From: Streptomyces sp. NBC_01775
GTDB taxonomy: Bacteria; Actinomycetota; Actinomycetes; Streptomycetales; Streptomycetaceae
NCBI RefSeq assembly: GCF_035917675.1
Contig: NZ_CP109104.1
Location: 6,014,001 to 6,078,000 of the forward strand
Direction of reading: 5' to 3'
DNA length: 64,000 bases
Positions 35,699-45,300 of the stretch are shown here, in pieces (position 1 is the stretch's first letter; each line of letters begins with the position of its first letter). The position numbers and the translations under genes are program-made. Below the pieces are notes generated by a model. The model saw nothing but the letters and a program-made list of their open reading frames with translations. It made no database searches and was not told the origin of the DNA.

Positions 35699-36624
35699 AC
35701 CCGTTCACGCTGACCGCGCTGACCGGTGCCCTCGTCGGCATCGGCGTCTTCCTGCTCGTCCGCGCCCTCGCCCCCGGCAAGAAGAGCGTCGTCGCCTCCG
35801 TCGCGGAGATCGACGCGCTGCGCGCCCGCGCCGCCACCCACCCGCCGGGCGCGGGCGGCGCACCGGAGGAGACCGGACGGATCGGCAGCGCGCGGGCCCG
35901 GATCGGCGCGCGCGTCGCCGACCTGTATGTGCGGCAGGGCTGGGAGCTGCGCAGCCTGCGCTCCGACCTGGACCTGCTGGAGCGCCCCTGGGAGAACTTC
36001 CTGGCCACCAAGGTGCTGCTGGGGGCCGCCGGGCTGTTCTTCGGCCCGTTCCTGTTCTCCATCGCCTGGCTGATCGGGTTCGGCCGCAGCCCGCTGATCC
36101 CGCTGTGGCTGGCGCTGTTCTTCGCGGGGCTGTTCTTCATGCTGCCGGACCTGGAGGTCCGGCGGGACGCCGCCGCCAAGCGGCGTGACCTGCGGCGCGT
36201 GGTCGGTGCCTACCTCGACCTGGTCGCCATGAACCTGGCGGGCGGGCGCGGACTGCCCGAGGCGCTGAAGGCGGCGAGCGAGGTCGGTGACGGCTGGGCG
36301 CTGCGCCGTATCCGCGACACGCTCGCGGACGCGCGGATCACCGGACACAGCCAGTGGCAGGCACTCGGCCGGCTCGGCGCGCGCCTCGGCGTGGACGAAC
36401 TCAAGGATCTGTCGGCCTCGCTCGCGCTGGTCGCCGACGACGGCGCCAAGGTGCGCGCCTCGCTCGCCTCGCGCGCGGAGACGATGCGGCACAGGGAGCT
36501 GGCCGAGATCGAGGGCAGCGCGGGTGAGAAGTCCCAGTCGATGCTCGTGGCCCAGCTGATGCTCTGCGCCGGATTTCTCGTTTTCCTCATCTATCCGGCT
36601 GCCATGCGCGTCTTCCAGATCTGA
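35695..36624 (+). CDS. tadC: Type II secretion F-family protein (TadC)
   Basis: A 309-residue second platform protein with a membrane span at the start, a hydrophobic pair near residues 100-150, a T2SSF domain (LDLVAMNLAGGRGLPEALKAA, then GVDELKDLSASLALVADDG) and a terminal span (MLVAQLMLCAGFLVFLIYPAAM). With TadB it forms the membrane platform on which the ATPase acts. It overlaps tadB by 4 bp. Confidence 0.9.
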   Translation: MNPFTLTALTGALVGIGVFLLVRALAPGKKSVVASVAEIDALRARAATHPPGAGGAPEETGRIGSARARIGARVADLYVRQGWELRSLRSDLDLLERPWENFLATKVLLGAAGLFFGPFLFSIAWLIGFGRSPLIPLWLALFFAGLFFMLPDLEVRRDAAAKRRDLRRVVGAYLDLVAMNLAGGRGLPEALKAASEVGDGWALRRIRDTLADARITGHSQWQALGRLGARLGVDELKDLSASLALVADDGAKVRASLASRAETMRHRELAEIEGSAGEKSQSMLVAQLMLCAGFLVFLIYPAAMRVFQI

Positions 36625-36686
36625 CCTCGGGGGCAGCGCGCACATCCGCCCCCCCCCACGACCCTCTTGGGAAAGGACTGAGAACG

Positions 36687-36941
36687 ATGCCGACCAATCC
36701 GTTCCGCTCCGTGAGCCATCCGGCCCTCGACCTGCTCGTCACCTTCGTACGGGGCCGCATCGAGCGGGCGCGCTCCGGCGAGCTGGACCGGGGCGCCTCC
36801 GCCGTCGAGTGGGTGATCATCTCCGCTGTCGTCGTCGCGATCGTCGGTGTGGTCGCCGCCATCATCAACATGGCGCTGCGCAACGGCGCCGACAAGGTGA
36901 GCGACTGCATCGACGGCGCGGACGCCGACGGGACCTGCTAG
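36687..36941 (+). CDS. Flp/pilin-like protein
   Basis: An 84-residue prepilin. After a leader of about 36 residues comes GASAVEWVIISAVVVAIVGVV: a Gly cleavage site with Glu at +5, as in Flp pilins, followed by a hydrophobic helix. The short C-terminal part has two Cys residues. GAAAGGA lies upstream of the ATG. The prepilin peptidase (TadV/CpaA type) is not in the window. Confidence 0.85.
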   Translation: MPTNPFRSVSHPALDLLVTFVRGRIERARSGELDRGASAVEWVIISAVVVAIVGVVAAIINMALRNGADKVSDCIDGADADGTC

Positions 36942-36950
36942 GCACCGCCG

Positions 36951-37406
36951 GTGGGAGGGGGCAGACGACTCGCGACGTGGGCACGCCGCAGGTGGGAGGA
37001 GATCTCCCGCCGCGGCGACAGCGGCATGAGCGCGATCGAGTTCGTTTTCCTCACCCCGGTGCTCTTCCTGCTGCTCTTCGCGAGCGTGCAGTTCGCGCTG
37101 TATTTCTTCGCCGACCACGTGGCACAGGCGGCGGCACAGGCCGGAGCGCGCAAGGCGCGCCAGGAGGCGGACGCCGACCCGGGCGGCTGGCGGGGCAAGG
37201 CCGCCGCCACCTCCGGCACCTACATCGACCAGCTCGGCCCCAAGCTCGTGCTGAAACCCGACGTCCGGATGCTGCAACCCGAGGCGAACACCGTAGGGGT
37301 GGAGATCCGCGCCAAGGTGCCCGCCGTCTTTCCCGGTCTCGACCTCGATGTGCATGCCCTGTCCCAGGGCCCGGTCGAGCGGTTCGTGCCGGACGGGGGT
37401 GAGTGA
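36951..37406 (+). CDS. TadE-like pseudopilin
   Basis: A 151-residue TadE-family protein with a basic leader, then GMSAIEFVFLTPVLFLLLFAS (Gly site, Glu at +5, hydrophobic helix), followed by an outside domain. GTG start at 36951, 9 bp after the pilin stop. It is part of the minor-pilin set of the locus. Its end overlaps the next gene. Confidence 0.85.
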   Translation: MGGGRRLATWARRRWEEISRRGDSGMSAIEFVFLTPVLFLLLFASVQFALYFFADHVAQAAAQAGARKARQEADADPGGWRGKAAATSGTYIDQLGPKLVLKPDVRMLQPEANTVGVEIRAKVPAVFPGLDLDVHALSQGPVERFVPDGGE

Positions 37407-37827
37407 GGTGGAGCGCGGCCCGGAGGAGCGCTGGGGGGACGCGGGGCTGTCCACGATCGAGGTCGTGATCCTGGCGCCGGTGATGATGCTCTTCATCCTG
37501 GTCCTCGTCGGCTTCGGACAGCTCGTGGACGGGCGGGGCGCCGTGGACAGCGCCGCACGGGACGCCGCACGCGCGGGCTCCCTCCAGCACGGCGGCCACG
37601 GCGCCGCGATGAACGCGGCACAGCGCGCGGCGACCGCCACCTTGCGGGGCACCTGCGCGGGAGGCGTGACCGTACGGGACGCGGGCAGCGACTACCGCTC
37701 CGGAGGGCTCTTCACCGTCGAGGTGAGCTGCCGGGTGCGCGGGCTGGACCTGCTGGGCCTGGACATCGCCAAGGAGATCGCGGGGCGGTCGAGTTCGCCG
37801 ATCGACCCGTACCGGAGGACCGGATGA
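37399..37827 (+). CDS. TadE/TadG-like pseudopilin 2
   Basis: A 142-residue pseudopilin: the leader ends GDAG, then LSTIEVVILAPVMMLFILVLV (Glu at +5), a helix rich in Ala/Asp, and an outside part with two Cys (RGTCAGG and VEVSCRV). The start is GTG 37399 (8-bp overlap with the previous gene); GTG 37408 is an alternative. The ATGA at 37824-37827 overlaps the next gene. Confidence 0.82.
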   Translation: MSEVERGPEERWGDAGLSTIEVVILAPVMMLFILVLVGFGQLVDGRGAVDSAARDAARAGSLQHGGHGAAMNAAQRAATATLRGTCAGGVTVRDAGSDYRSGGLFTVEVSCRVRGLDLLGLDIAKEIAGRSSSPIDPYRRTG

Positions 37828-38330
37828 ACGCGCGCCTGCCGGAGCACCGGATGAACGCGCGTCCGGGGTGGGACGCGACGGCGCGGGGGTGGCTGCGGAC
37901 GCGGCGCGACGCCTGCGACGACCGCGGGTCGGGCGCCGGTGCCGTCATCATCTTCGCGCTGCTGTTCCTGGTGCTCGCGGCCTTCGTGGTGGACGGCGGT
38001 CTGTCGATCTCGCAGCGCGAACGCGCCGCCGACATCGCGGAACAGGCCGCGCGCTACGCGGCACAGGACATCGACGAGGAGGCCCTGCGTGCCAGCCAGG
38101 GCAAGAACGCGCCCATCAACTACGAGAACTGCCCCCAGCGGGTCGGCAAGTTCGCCCGCCAGTCGGGCCTGTCGGGCGCCGATGTCGCGGCATCCGGCTG
38201 CGTCGCGGCGAGCGCCCAGCAGGTCGAGGTGCGCATCCGGCTGACCTACCGGCCGGTGCTCACCGGGCTGTTCTACAGCGCACCGCTCACGGTCCACGGC
38301 ACGGCCAAGGCAGAGTCCGTGACGGGCTGA
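37824..38330 (+). CDS. TadG-like Flp pilus assembly protein
   Basis: A 168-residue protein with an N-terminal basic part, GSGAGAVIIFALLFLVLAAFVVDGG and an outside domain with two Cys. Unlike its neighbours it has no Glu at +5 after the Gly, so it may stay unprocessed. The leader has two candidate ATGs (37824 and 37851) in identical surroundings (CGGATGAACGCGCG), the result of a 27-bp duplication. The first is preferred for its ATGA overlap. Confidence 0.8.
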   Translation: MNARLPEHRMNARPGWDATARGWLRTRRDACDDRGSGAGAVIIFALLFLVLAAFVVDGGLSISQRERAADIAEQAARYAAQDIDEEALRASQGKNAPINYENCPQRVGKFARQSGLSGADVAASGCVAASAQQVEVRIRLTYRPVLTGLFYSAPLTVHGTAKAESVTG

Positions 38331-38441
38331 GCCGCACGACGGGCCGCCCGGCAATCCGCCCTCCAGCCGCCCCGCCCCCCATCCGCCCTCTACCCCCCTC
38401 CCTTCCAGCCTTCGTCCCTCTAGCCCTCGGGAGCACACGAC

Positions 38442-41400
38442 ATGGCGCGCCGCAGTACGACACCGGCACCGGCCCCGGGCGGGCCCAGGGCCCGCACGCG
38501 CACGCCCGTTCCGGTGCGCACGCGGCGCACGTTCGGGGACGTGATGAAGGCGCTGTGCGCCGTCGTCGCCCTGGCCGTGCTGGTCGTGGGGGTGCCGGTG
38601 GCGCTGGCGTACGTCATCGGCTGGCCGCTGCCGCACCAGATGCCGTCCCTGGACACGCTGCGCGACGAGGTCAGCGCCGGCGTCTTCATCGACGTGCTGA
38701 CGGTCGTGGTGTGGCTGGCCTGGGCGCAGTTCACGGCGTGTGTGCTGGTCGAGGTGAAAGGGGCCGTCTCCGGGGTGGGCCTGCCCGCGCGGGTCCCGGG
38801 GGCGGGGCCCAGCCAGATGCTGGCGCGGCAACTGGTGGCCGCCGCATTGCTGCTGGGGTCGACAGCGGGCAGCTTCGCGCCCGGACTGGCGCAGCTGGGC
38901 CCCGGGTTCCAGCCGCACCATCAGCAGACCGTGGCGGCGGCCGAGCTGACCCCAGGAGCGCAGCACGGCGTCGCCCAAGCAGCGCATGCGTCCGGGGCCG
39001 GTATGAGCACCATGGGGGAGCGTGACGGGGACGGGGACGGCGGCCTCGCACCGGATGGCAGTAGAAAACAGGCGAACACGGTGCGCGGCCCGGAGGACCC
39101 GGCGGGGACAGATCGCGCTTCGGCGGCCTCGTCGCCCGCGGCGGCCTCCTCGAAGACGAAGTTCTACCGAATTCAGCCGCCCCAGGGGCGCCACCACGAC
39201 TCACTGTGGGAGGTCGCCGAGCGGCACCTGAACGACGGCCGCCGCTACAAGGAGATCTACCGCCTCAACAAGGACAGGGTGCAGCCGGATGGTTCGAAAC
39301 TGTCCGAGGCCAGCTTGATCAGACCGGGCTGGATCATGGAGATGCCCGCCGACGCCCACGGCGGCGAGCTGGTCGAAATGCCCGATGACGCCCGCGAGAT
39401 CAGCGCCCGCGAGCGCGGCCAGTACGAGGCGTACCAGAACAACGGCGGCGACCGCGGGCAGGGCGATGGCGCCCAGCAGCAACAGCCCCCGCGCCCCGAC
39501 GGCACGGATGAGCGGCAGCAGCCGGACGACCCGGGAGACACCGGACAGCCCGGAGGTACGGAGAAGCCGGACGCGCCGGAGGGTACGGAGAAGCCGGACG
39601 CGCCGGGGGGTACGGAGAAGCCCGACGCGCCGGAGGGTACGGAAGATCCCGGCCGCTCCGAACAGCCGGACGAGCCGGGCGACCAGCGTGACAAGCAGCC
39701 CGACGATCAGCCGGACATCCAGCCCGGCGACCAGGACAGCGATCAGCCCAGCGTTCAGCCCGGCGACGAGGACAGCGACAAGGACAGCGACCGGGACAGC
39801 GACAAGGGCGGTGCCAAGGACGAGACGGACGTCGTCCCGCCCGTCGAGCACACGCCCGACCGCCAGGAACAGTCGGTGCCCGAGGCCCCGGGAGAGCAGT
39901 CCACCCGCCCGGACGAGCTGGGCCTGGACACCGGCGACGAGGACGGACTGCCGGGTCCCGGCATCCCCCAGCCGGACGTCATCCGCCCCGGCGCCCCCGG
40001 CACTTCGCCCGAGGTGCCGGACAGCGGCTCCGCCCAGGAGCGGACCGGACCGGAGGTCTCGGTACCGGACGCCCCCTCGTCGGACTCGGACTCGGACTCG
40101 GACGCGCACGAGGACGCGGACAAGCAGCAGGACTCCGGCAAGCAGCAGGACGGCAAGGGGGGCAAGGGCGACGACTCCTCCTCCGACCTCGCCAACGCCG
40201 GTCTCCCCGACTCCGCCGACGGCACCAACGAGCTGAACCCGGACCAGAAGGATCAGCAGGGCCAGAAGGACCAAGGGGGCGACAAGGACCGGCACGAGGG
40301 CGGGGACGAGGCACAGGGCGGCGGCCTCCTCGGCTCCGTCGGGCTTCCCGAAACCCTCCTCGGCGCCCCGCTGTTGGCCGCCGGGGTGCTGGCCGCGCTG
40401 GGCAGGCGGCGGCGCGCGGCGCTGTGGCAGTCCGTCACCGGGGCCGTGCGGCGGGGGCCCGGCGACGACTTCCCGGAGCCGAGCGACCCGGCGGCAGCCG
40501 CCAGGGACGCGCTGCTGGTCGGCGCCGATCCCGAGGCCGTGCGCTTCCTGGACCGTGCGCTGCGCGGGCTGGCCGAGGACCTCACCGAGCTGGGCAGGCC
40601 GCTGCCCGTCGTCTACGCGGCCTGGCTGAGCGGCCAGGAGCTGCACCTCCAGCTCGCGGAGGAGTACGGGGCGCCGCCCGCGCCGTGGCGGTTCGGGCAG
40701 AGCCCGAGCTTCTGGACCATCCAGCGCGTGCACACCCGTGTCGACGTGGACGGCACGGCGCCGGCCCCGTATCCGGGCCTGGTCAGCCTCGGTCTGCGCG
40801 GCTCCACGCGGCTGTTGCTCAACCTGGAGGCGGTGCCGGGGCTCGTCTCGGTGGCCGGAAGCCAGGAGCAGCGCACCTCGCTCCTCGCCTCCGTCGCCGC
40901 CGAACTGGCCACCGGAAGCTGGTCGGAGGGGGTCACCCTGACCCTCGTGGGCTTCGGCGCGGAGCTGACGGCGCTCGCGCCGGACCGTATGCGGCACCTC
41001 GCGACCGTGGCGGAGCTGCTGCGCGAGGGCGAGGACGGGCGCTCCGCGCTGCGGACGCCCCACGTCGTGCTCGTCGGCGGAGGCGGAGGCGGCACCGGCA
41101 GCAGAAACGGCAGCGGCAGCGGCACAAGCACCGGCACCGGCACCGAGCCCGACGCGGACGAGGCCGCACGGCTGGCCGAGCTGGCTTCGGACGGCGTCGG
41201 CTGTGTCGTCGGGCTCCCGGCCGGAGCACTGCCCGGCACCGTATGGGAGTTCGAGATCGGGGACGACGGCACCCTCGTCGCCCCGCAGATGGGCCTTGAG
41301 GTGCGTGCCCAGCTGCTGCCCGAGGCCCAGCGCGCCGCCGTCGTCGAGCTGTTCGCCGGAGCGGACGGGGACGGCGCCGGGGAGGCGGGCGAAGGCCCGG

Positions 41401-42230
41401 CCTTCCGCGTGGATCTGAGCGACGGCGGGCGGCCCGCCGTCTACGCGCGGCTGATGGGCCCGTACGAGATCCTCGGCCTGGAGGAGCCGGAGGAGTCGCG
41501 CAGCGCCCTGCTCCACGAGGCCCTCGCACTGCTCCTGCTGCACCGCGAGGGTGTGCATCCCCGGGTGCTGGCCTCGGCGCTGTGGCCCAAGGGCGTCACG
41601 GACGACGTGTGCGAGGCGCTCATCGAGCGGCTGCGCCGCTGGCTGGGCATCGAGACCGACGGCACGCCCCGGCTGGGCACCGGCCCGGACGGCAGGCTGG
41701 TGCTGCGGCCCTCGGTCGTCTCGGACTGGGACGTGCTGCGCACCCTGCACCACGGCAGCACCGGCGAGCGCGGTGCCCGGCTCGCTCCGCAGTTGCGCAG
41801 GCGCCAGCTCGCGGACGCCCTGGAACTGGCGCGCGGCCCCCTGTTCTCGGACCGGCCCGAGGGACGGTACGGCTGGCTGGCGTACGAAGTGACCGAGGCG
41901 CAGCACCCGTTGCTCGTCGCCGAGACGGGGCTCGCGCTGGCCGCCGAGCACCTGCGCTTCGAGGAGCCGGAGCAGGCCGTGGCCGCCGTCCGCGCCGCGC
42001 TGCGCAGCGCGGCGGCCGACGAGCGGCTGTGGGAGCAACTGCTGCGCACGGCCCACGCCACCGGGGACCCGGCCGAACTGGATGAGGCGGTGCGCTGGGT
42101 GACGGAGCGCAGCGCGCGGCTGCACGGCCCGGAGCGCGGGATGCCGCCGCGCACCGCCGCCCTCCTGGACGAGCTGGCCCCCGGCCACCAGCGCCCCGGC
42201 CGTCCCGGTGCTGAGCCCTCCCGGGGCTGA
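38442..42230 (+). CDS. Membrane-anchored SARP-type (winged helix plus BTAD) protein with LysM-like domain
   Basis: A 1262-residue protein. Order: basic N-terminus; hydrophobic segments near 35-58, 86-108 and 125-147; a LysM-like domain near 240-301 (SLWEVAERHLNDGRRYKEIY, LNKDRVQPDGS); a Pro/Asp/Glu/Gln-rich linker to about 625 with repeated GTEKPDAPEG; a fourth hydrophobic segment near 632-652 followed by GRRRR; a region to about 1000; then a winged helix and BTAD (about 1003-1246, with LLLHREGVHPRVLASALWPK). Charge distribution predicts N-in, LysM outside and BTAD inside. SARP-type domains bind DNA in known regulators. The gene closes the Tad-like locus. Confidence 0.85.
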   Translation: MARRSTTPAPAPGGPRARTRTPVPVRTRRTFGDVMKALCAVVALAVLVVGVPVALAYVIGWPLPHQMPSLDTLRDEVSAGVFIDVLTVVVWLAWAQFTACVLVEVKGAVSGVGLPARVPGAGPSQMLARQLVAAALLLGSTAGSFAPGLAQLGPGFQPHHQQTVAAAELTPGAQHGVAQAAHASGAGMSTMGERDGDGDGGLAPDGSRKQANTVRGPEDPAGTDRASAASSPAAASSKTKFYRIQPPQGRHHDSLWEVAERHLNDGRRYKEIYRLNKDRVQPDGSKLSEASLIRPGWIMEMPADAHGGELVEMPDDAREISARERGQYEAYQNNGGDRGQGDGAQQQQPPRPDGTDERQQPDDPGDTGQPGGTEKPDAPEGTEKPDAPGGTEKPDAPEGTEDPGRSEQPDEPGDQRDKQPDDQPDIQPGDQDSDQPSVQPGDEDSDKDSDRDSDKGGAKDETDVVPPVEHTPDRQEQSVPEAPGEQSTRPDELGLDTGDEDGLPGPGIPQPDVIRPGAPGTSPEVPDSGSAQERTGPEVSVPDAPSSDSDSDSDAHEDADKQQDSGKQQDGKGGKGDDSSSDLANAGLPDSADGTNELNPDQKDQQGQKDQGGDKDRHEGGDEAQGGGLLGSVGLPETLLGAPLLAAGVLAALGRRRRAALWQSVTGAVRRGPGDDFPEPSDPAAAARDALLVGADPEAVRFLDRALRGLAEDLTELGRPLPVVYAAWLSGQELHLQLAEEYGAPPAPWRFGQSPSFWTIQRVHTRVDVDGTAPAPYPGLVSLGLRGSTRLLLNLEAVPGLVSVAGSQEQRTSLLASVAAELATGSWSEGVTLTLVGFGAELTALAPDRMRHLATVAELLREGEDGRSALRTPHVVLVGGGGGGTGSRNGSGSGTSTGTGTEPDADEAARLAELASDGVGCVVGLPAGALPGTVWEFEIGDDGTLVAPQMGLEVRAQLLPEAQRAAVVELFAGADGDGAGEAGEGPAFRVDLSDGGRPAVYARLMGPYEILGLEEPEESRSALLHEALALLLLHREGVHPRVLASALWPKGVTDDVCEALIERLRRWLGIETDGTPRLGTGPDGRLVLRPSVVSDWDVLRTLHHGSTGERGARLAPQLRRRQLADALELARGPLFSDRPEGRYGWLAYEVTEAQHPLLVAETGLALAAEHLRFEEPEQAVAAVRAALRSAAADERLWEQLLRTAHATGDPAELDEAVRWVTERSARLHGPERGMPPRTAALLDELAPGHQRPGRPGAEPSRG
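39555..39650. repeat. 27-bp tandem repeat in the LysM/BTAD gene
   Basis: Three 27-bp units (39555-39581, 39582-39608, 39609-39635) of the form GGTACGGAGAAGCCGGAC... and a degenerate fourth encode GTEKPDAPE-type repeats in the linker between the LysM-like domain and the fourth membrane segment. Confidence 0.85.
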
Positions 42231-42290
42231 GCCGTCCAAGGGCTGAGTCCTCGAAGGGCTGAACCGGACCGGGGCTGAGCCGTCCCGGCG
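42217..42290. repeat. Short repeats after the LysM/BTAD gene
   Basis: GGGGCTGAGCCGTCC recurs with variants about every 20 bp just after the stop (GGGCTGAGTCC, GGGCTGAACC, GGGGCTGAGCCGTCCC). The remainder of the 243-bp gap to the next gene shows no other element. Confidence 0.6.
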
Positions 42291-42473
42291 AGAGGGAGAG
42301 CAGGAGAGGCGGGCGGAGGGCAGGAGAAGCGGGCTTCACGGCCCCTGGAACGACCGCTGTTGCCCCATCGTCACGATCGTCACGCGGTTGCAACCCCCCA
42401 CCGGGGTCCGCCCGGTGCCCGGGCACGTCACAGCCCCGAACGCACAACGGGGCAACGGTGTGAGGGGACACGT

Positions 42474-44183
42474 ATGAGGCGGGGATGGAGCAGGTGGGCG
42501 GCGGGTGCGCTGGCGGCGGGGCTGCTTGCCGGGTGCACCGGAGGATCGCAGGAAGCCACGGACATGGCCGACGACTCGGCAAAGGGAGGCGGTGCCGGGG
42601 CACCGGCCCCCGGATACCAGAGGGGTGAGGACGGCGGAACCCCGGGCGCCGAGCCCACCGAACCCGCCGACTTCCGCTCCACCTTCGCGCTGGATGTGGA
42701 CACCGCCTCCTACAGCTACGCACGGCGCACGCTGAAGGACGGCGCGCTGCCCGCGCCGGGCACCGTGCGTACCGAGGAGTTCGTCAACAGCTTCCCGCAG
42801 GGCTACAAGCGGCCGGACAACGACGGCTTCGCCGTCTCCGCCGACGGCGCCCGCACGGGCGACGGGTGGTCGCTGATGCGCGTGGGCCTGGCGACAAAGG
42901 CGGATAATCCGGATGCGAAGCGTCGGCCTGCCGCGCTCACCTTCGTCCTGGACGTGTCCGGCTCGATGGCCGGGGAGGGACGGCTGGATCTGGTGAAGGG
43001 CGCGCTGAAGAAGGCGGCCGGCAAGCTGCGCTCCCAGGACTCCGTCTCGCTGGTGACCTTCAGCGGCGACGCGGAGACCGTGCTGCCGATGACGCGCATG
43101 GGGGACGGCGGCCGGAAGCGGCTGCGGGACGCCGTCGGGGAGCTGAAGCCGCAGGCCAGCACGAACCTCGGCGCCGGGATGAAGGAGGGCTACCGGCAGG
43201 CCTCCGAGCACCGGCAGGCGGGCGCCACCAACCGCGTCGTCCTGCTGTCCGACGCCCTGGCCAACACGGGGGAGACGAACGCGAAGGAGATCCTCCGCAG
43301 CGTCGCCTCGCACCGCAAGGAGCAGGGCATCTCGCTGTTCGGCGTCGGCGTGGGCAGCGACTACGGCGACGCGCTCATGGAGAAGCTGACCAACAAGGGC
43401 GACGGGCACACCGTGTACATGTCCACCATGAGCGAGGCCCAGGAGATCTTCGTCAACCAGCTGCCCCGCAACATCGGCCTGCGCGCCCGGGACGCCAAGG
43501 CGCAGGTGGTCTTCGACCGGGACACCGTCGACAGCTTCCGGCTGCTCGGCTACGAGGACCGCAAGGTGGCCGACGACGACTTCCGCGACGACCGGGTGGA
43601 CGGCGGCGAGATCGGGCCGGGCCACACCGTCACCGCGCTCTACGCGGTCCGGCTGAACAAGGGCGCACAGGGACCCGCGGCCACCGCGAGGGTCCGCTGG
43701 CTGGACCCCGACAACAGGAAGCCGCACGAGGAGTCGCGCACGGTGGGCGTCGGGGCGCTGACCGGCGGAAGCCTGTGGACGAAGAGGACCGGCGGGGACG
43801 CGGACCGGGACGCGGACGGAGAGGTGTCGGAAGAGGCGGCCGAGGGGCAGGGGAAGGTGCCGTCCCGGCTGCGGCTGGCGGCCGTCGCCGCCTACTTCGC
43901 CGACGCCCTGCGCACCCGCCCGGACGGCACCCGTCCGGAAAGCACTCCTCCGGGAAGCACTCCTCCGGGAAGCATCGGTCCGGATGGCGAACCCGAACCT
44001 GCCGCGAAGGAGCAGGACACCCCGTCCCGGCTGCCCGGGGCGCCCTCGCTGAGCGACCTGCGTACCGAGGCGCGGCGCCTCGCGAAGGAGACCGGCCTGC
44101 GCTCGGCCGACCGCCTCGCGACGGACATCGGCAGGGCGGAACGCCTCGACGGGCGGGATGAGACGTACCGGCCGGAGGAGTAA
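42474..44183 (+). CDS. von Willebrand factor type A lipoprotein (YfbK-like)
   Basis: A 569-residue exported lipoprotein: a signal with lipobox LLAGC (Cys about residue 21), a YfbK-type N-terminal domain (STFALDVDTASYSYARRTL), a vWA domain with the MIDAS motif DVSGSMAGEG near residue 162, and a YfbK C-terminal domain. An acidic/Pro-rich insert (ESTPPGSTPPGS) lies near residue 485. vWA domains bind proteins through a metal ion. The ATG at 42474 has GAGGGG upstream. It may be functionally linked to the envelope-associated locus before it, which is inference. Confidence 0.88.
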   Translation: MRRGWSRWAAGALAAGLLAGCTGGSQEATDMADDSAKGGGAGAPAPGYQRGEDGGTPGAEPTEPADFRSTFALDVDTASYSYARRTLKDGALPAPGTVRTEEFVNSFPQGYKRPDNDGFAVSADGARTGDGWSLMRVGLATKADNPDAKRRPAALTFVLDVSGSMAGEGRLDLVKGALKKAAGKLRSQDSVSLVTFSGDAETVLPMTRMGDGGRKRLRDAVGELKPQASTNLGAGMKEGYRQASEHRQAGATNRVVLLSDALANTGETNAKEILRSVASHRKEQGISLFGVGVGSDYGDALMEKLTNKGDGHTVYMSTMSEAQEIFVNQLPRNIGLRARDAKAQVVFDRDTVDSFRLLGYEDRKVADDDFRDDRVDGGEIGPGHTVTALYAVRLNKGAQGPAATARVRWLDPDNRKPHEESRTVGVGALTGGSLWTKRTGGDADRDADGEVSEEAAEGQGKVPSRLRLAAVAAYFADALRTRPDGTRPESTPPGSTPPGSIGPDGEPEPAAKEQDTPSRLPGAPSLSDLRTEARRLAKETGLRSADRLATDIGRAERLDGRDETYRPEE

Positions 44184-44248
44184 GAGAACCCGACCGTTCG
44201 GAATCGCTCTGAACGGGTCGGAACAGGCCGGAACAGGACGGGAAAAGG

Positions 44249-44290
44249 GCCATGGCCCGCGCCCTCGGGGGAAGAGGCGCGGGCCATGGC
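44249..44290. terminator. Bidirectional terminator between vWA and Rpf genes
   Basis: A perfect 15-bp inverted repeat (GCCATGGCCCGCGCC / GGCGCGGGCCATGGC) with a 12-nt loop lies between two convergent genes. Confidence 0.8.
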
Positions 44291-44316
44291 GGTCCTGCGG
44301 GGAGAAGTCCGGCGCT

Positions 44317-45300
<984 letters not shown>

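Noticed and set aside
39201..42239. A 1012-codon minus-strand frame opposite the LysM/BTAD gene
   Set aside because: Antisense shadow. Its Val/Leu/Gly repeats reflect the Asp/Pro linker repeats of the real gene.
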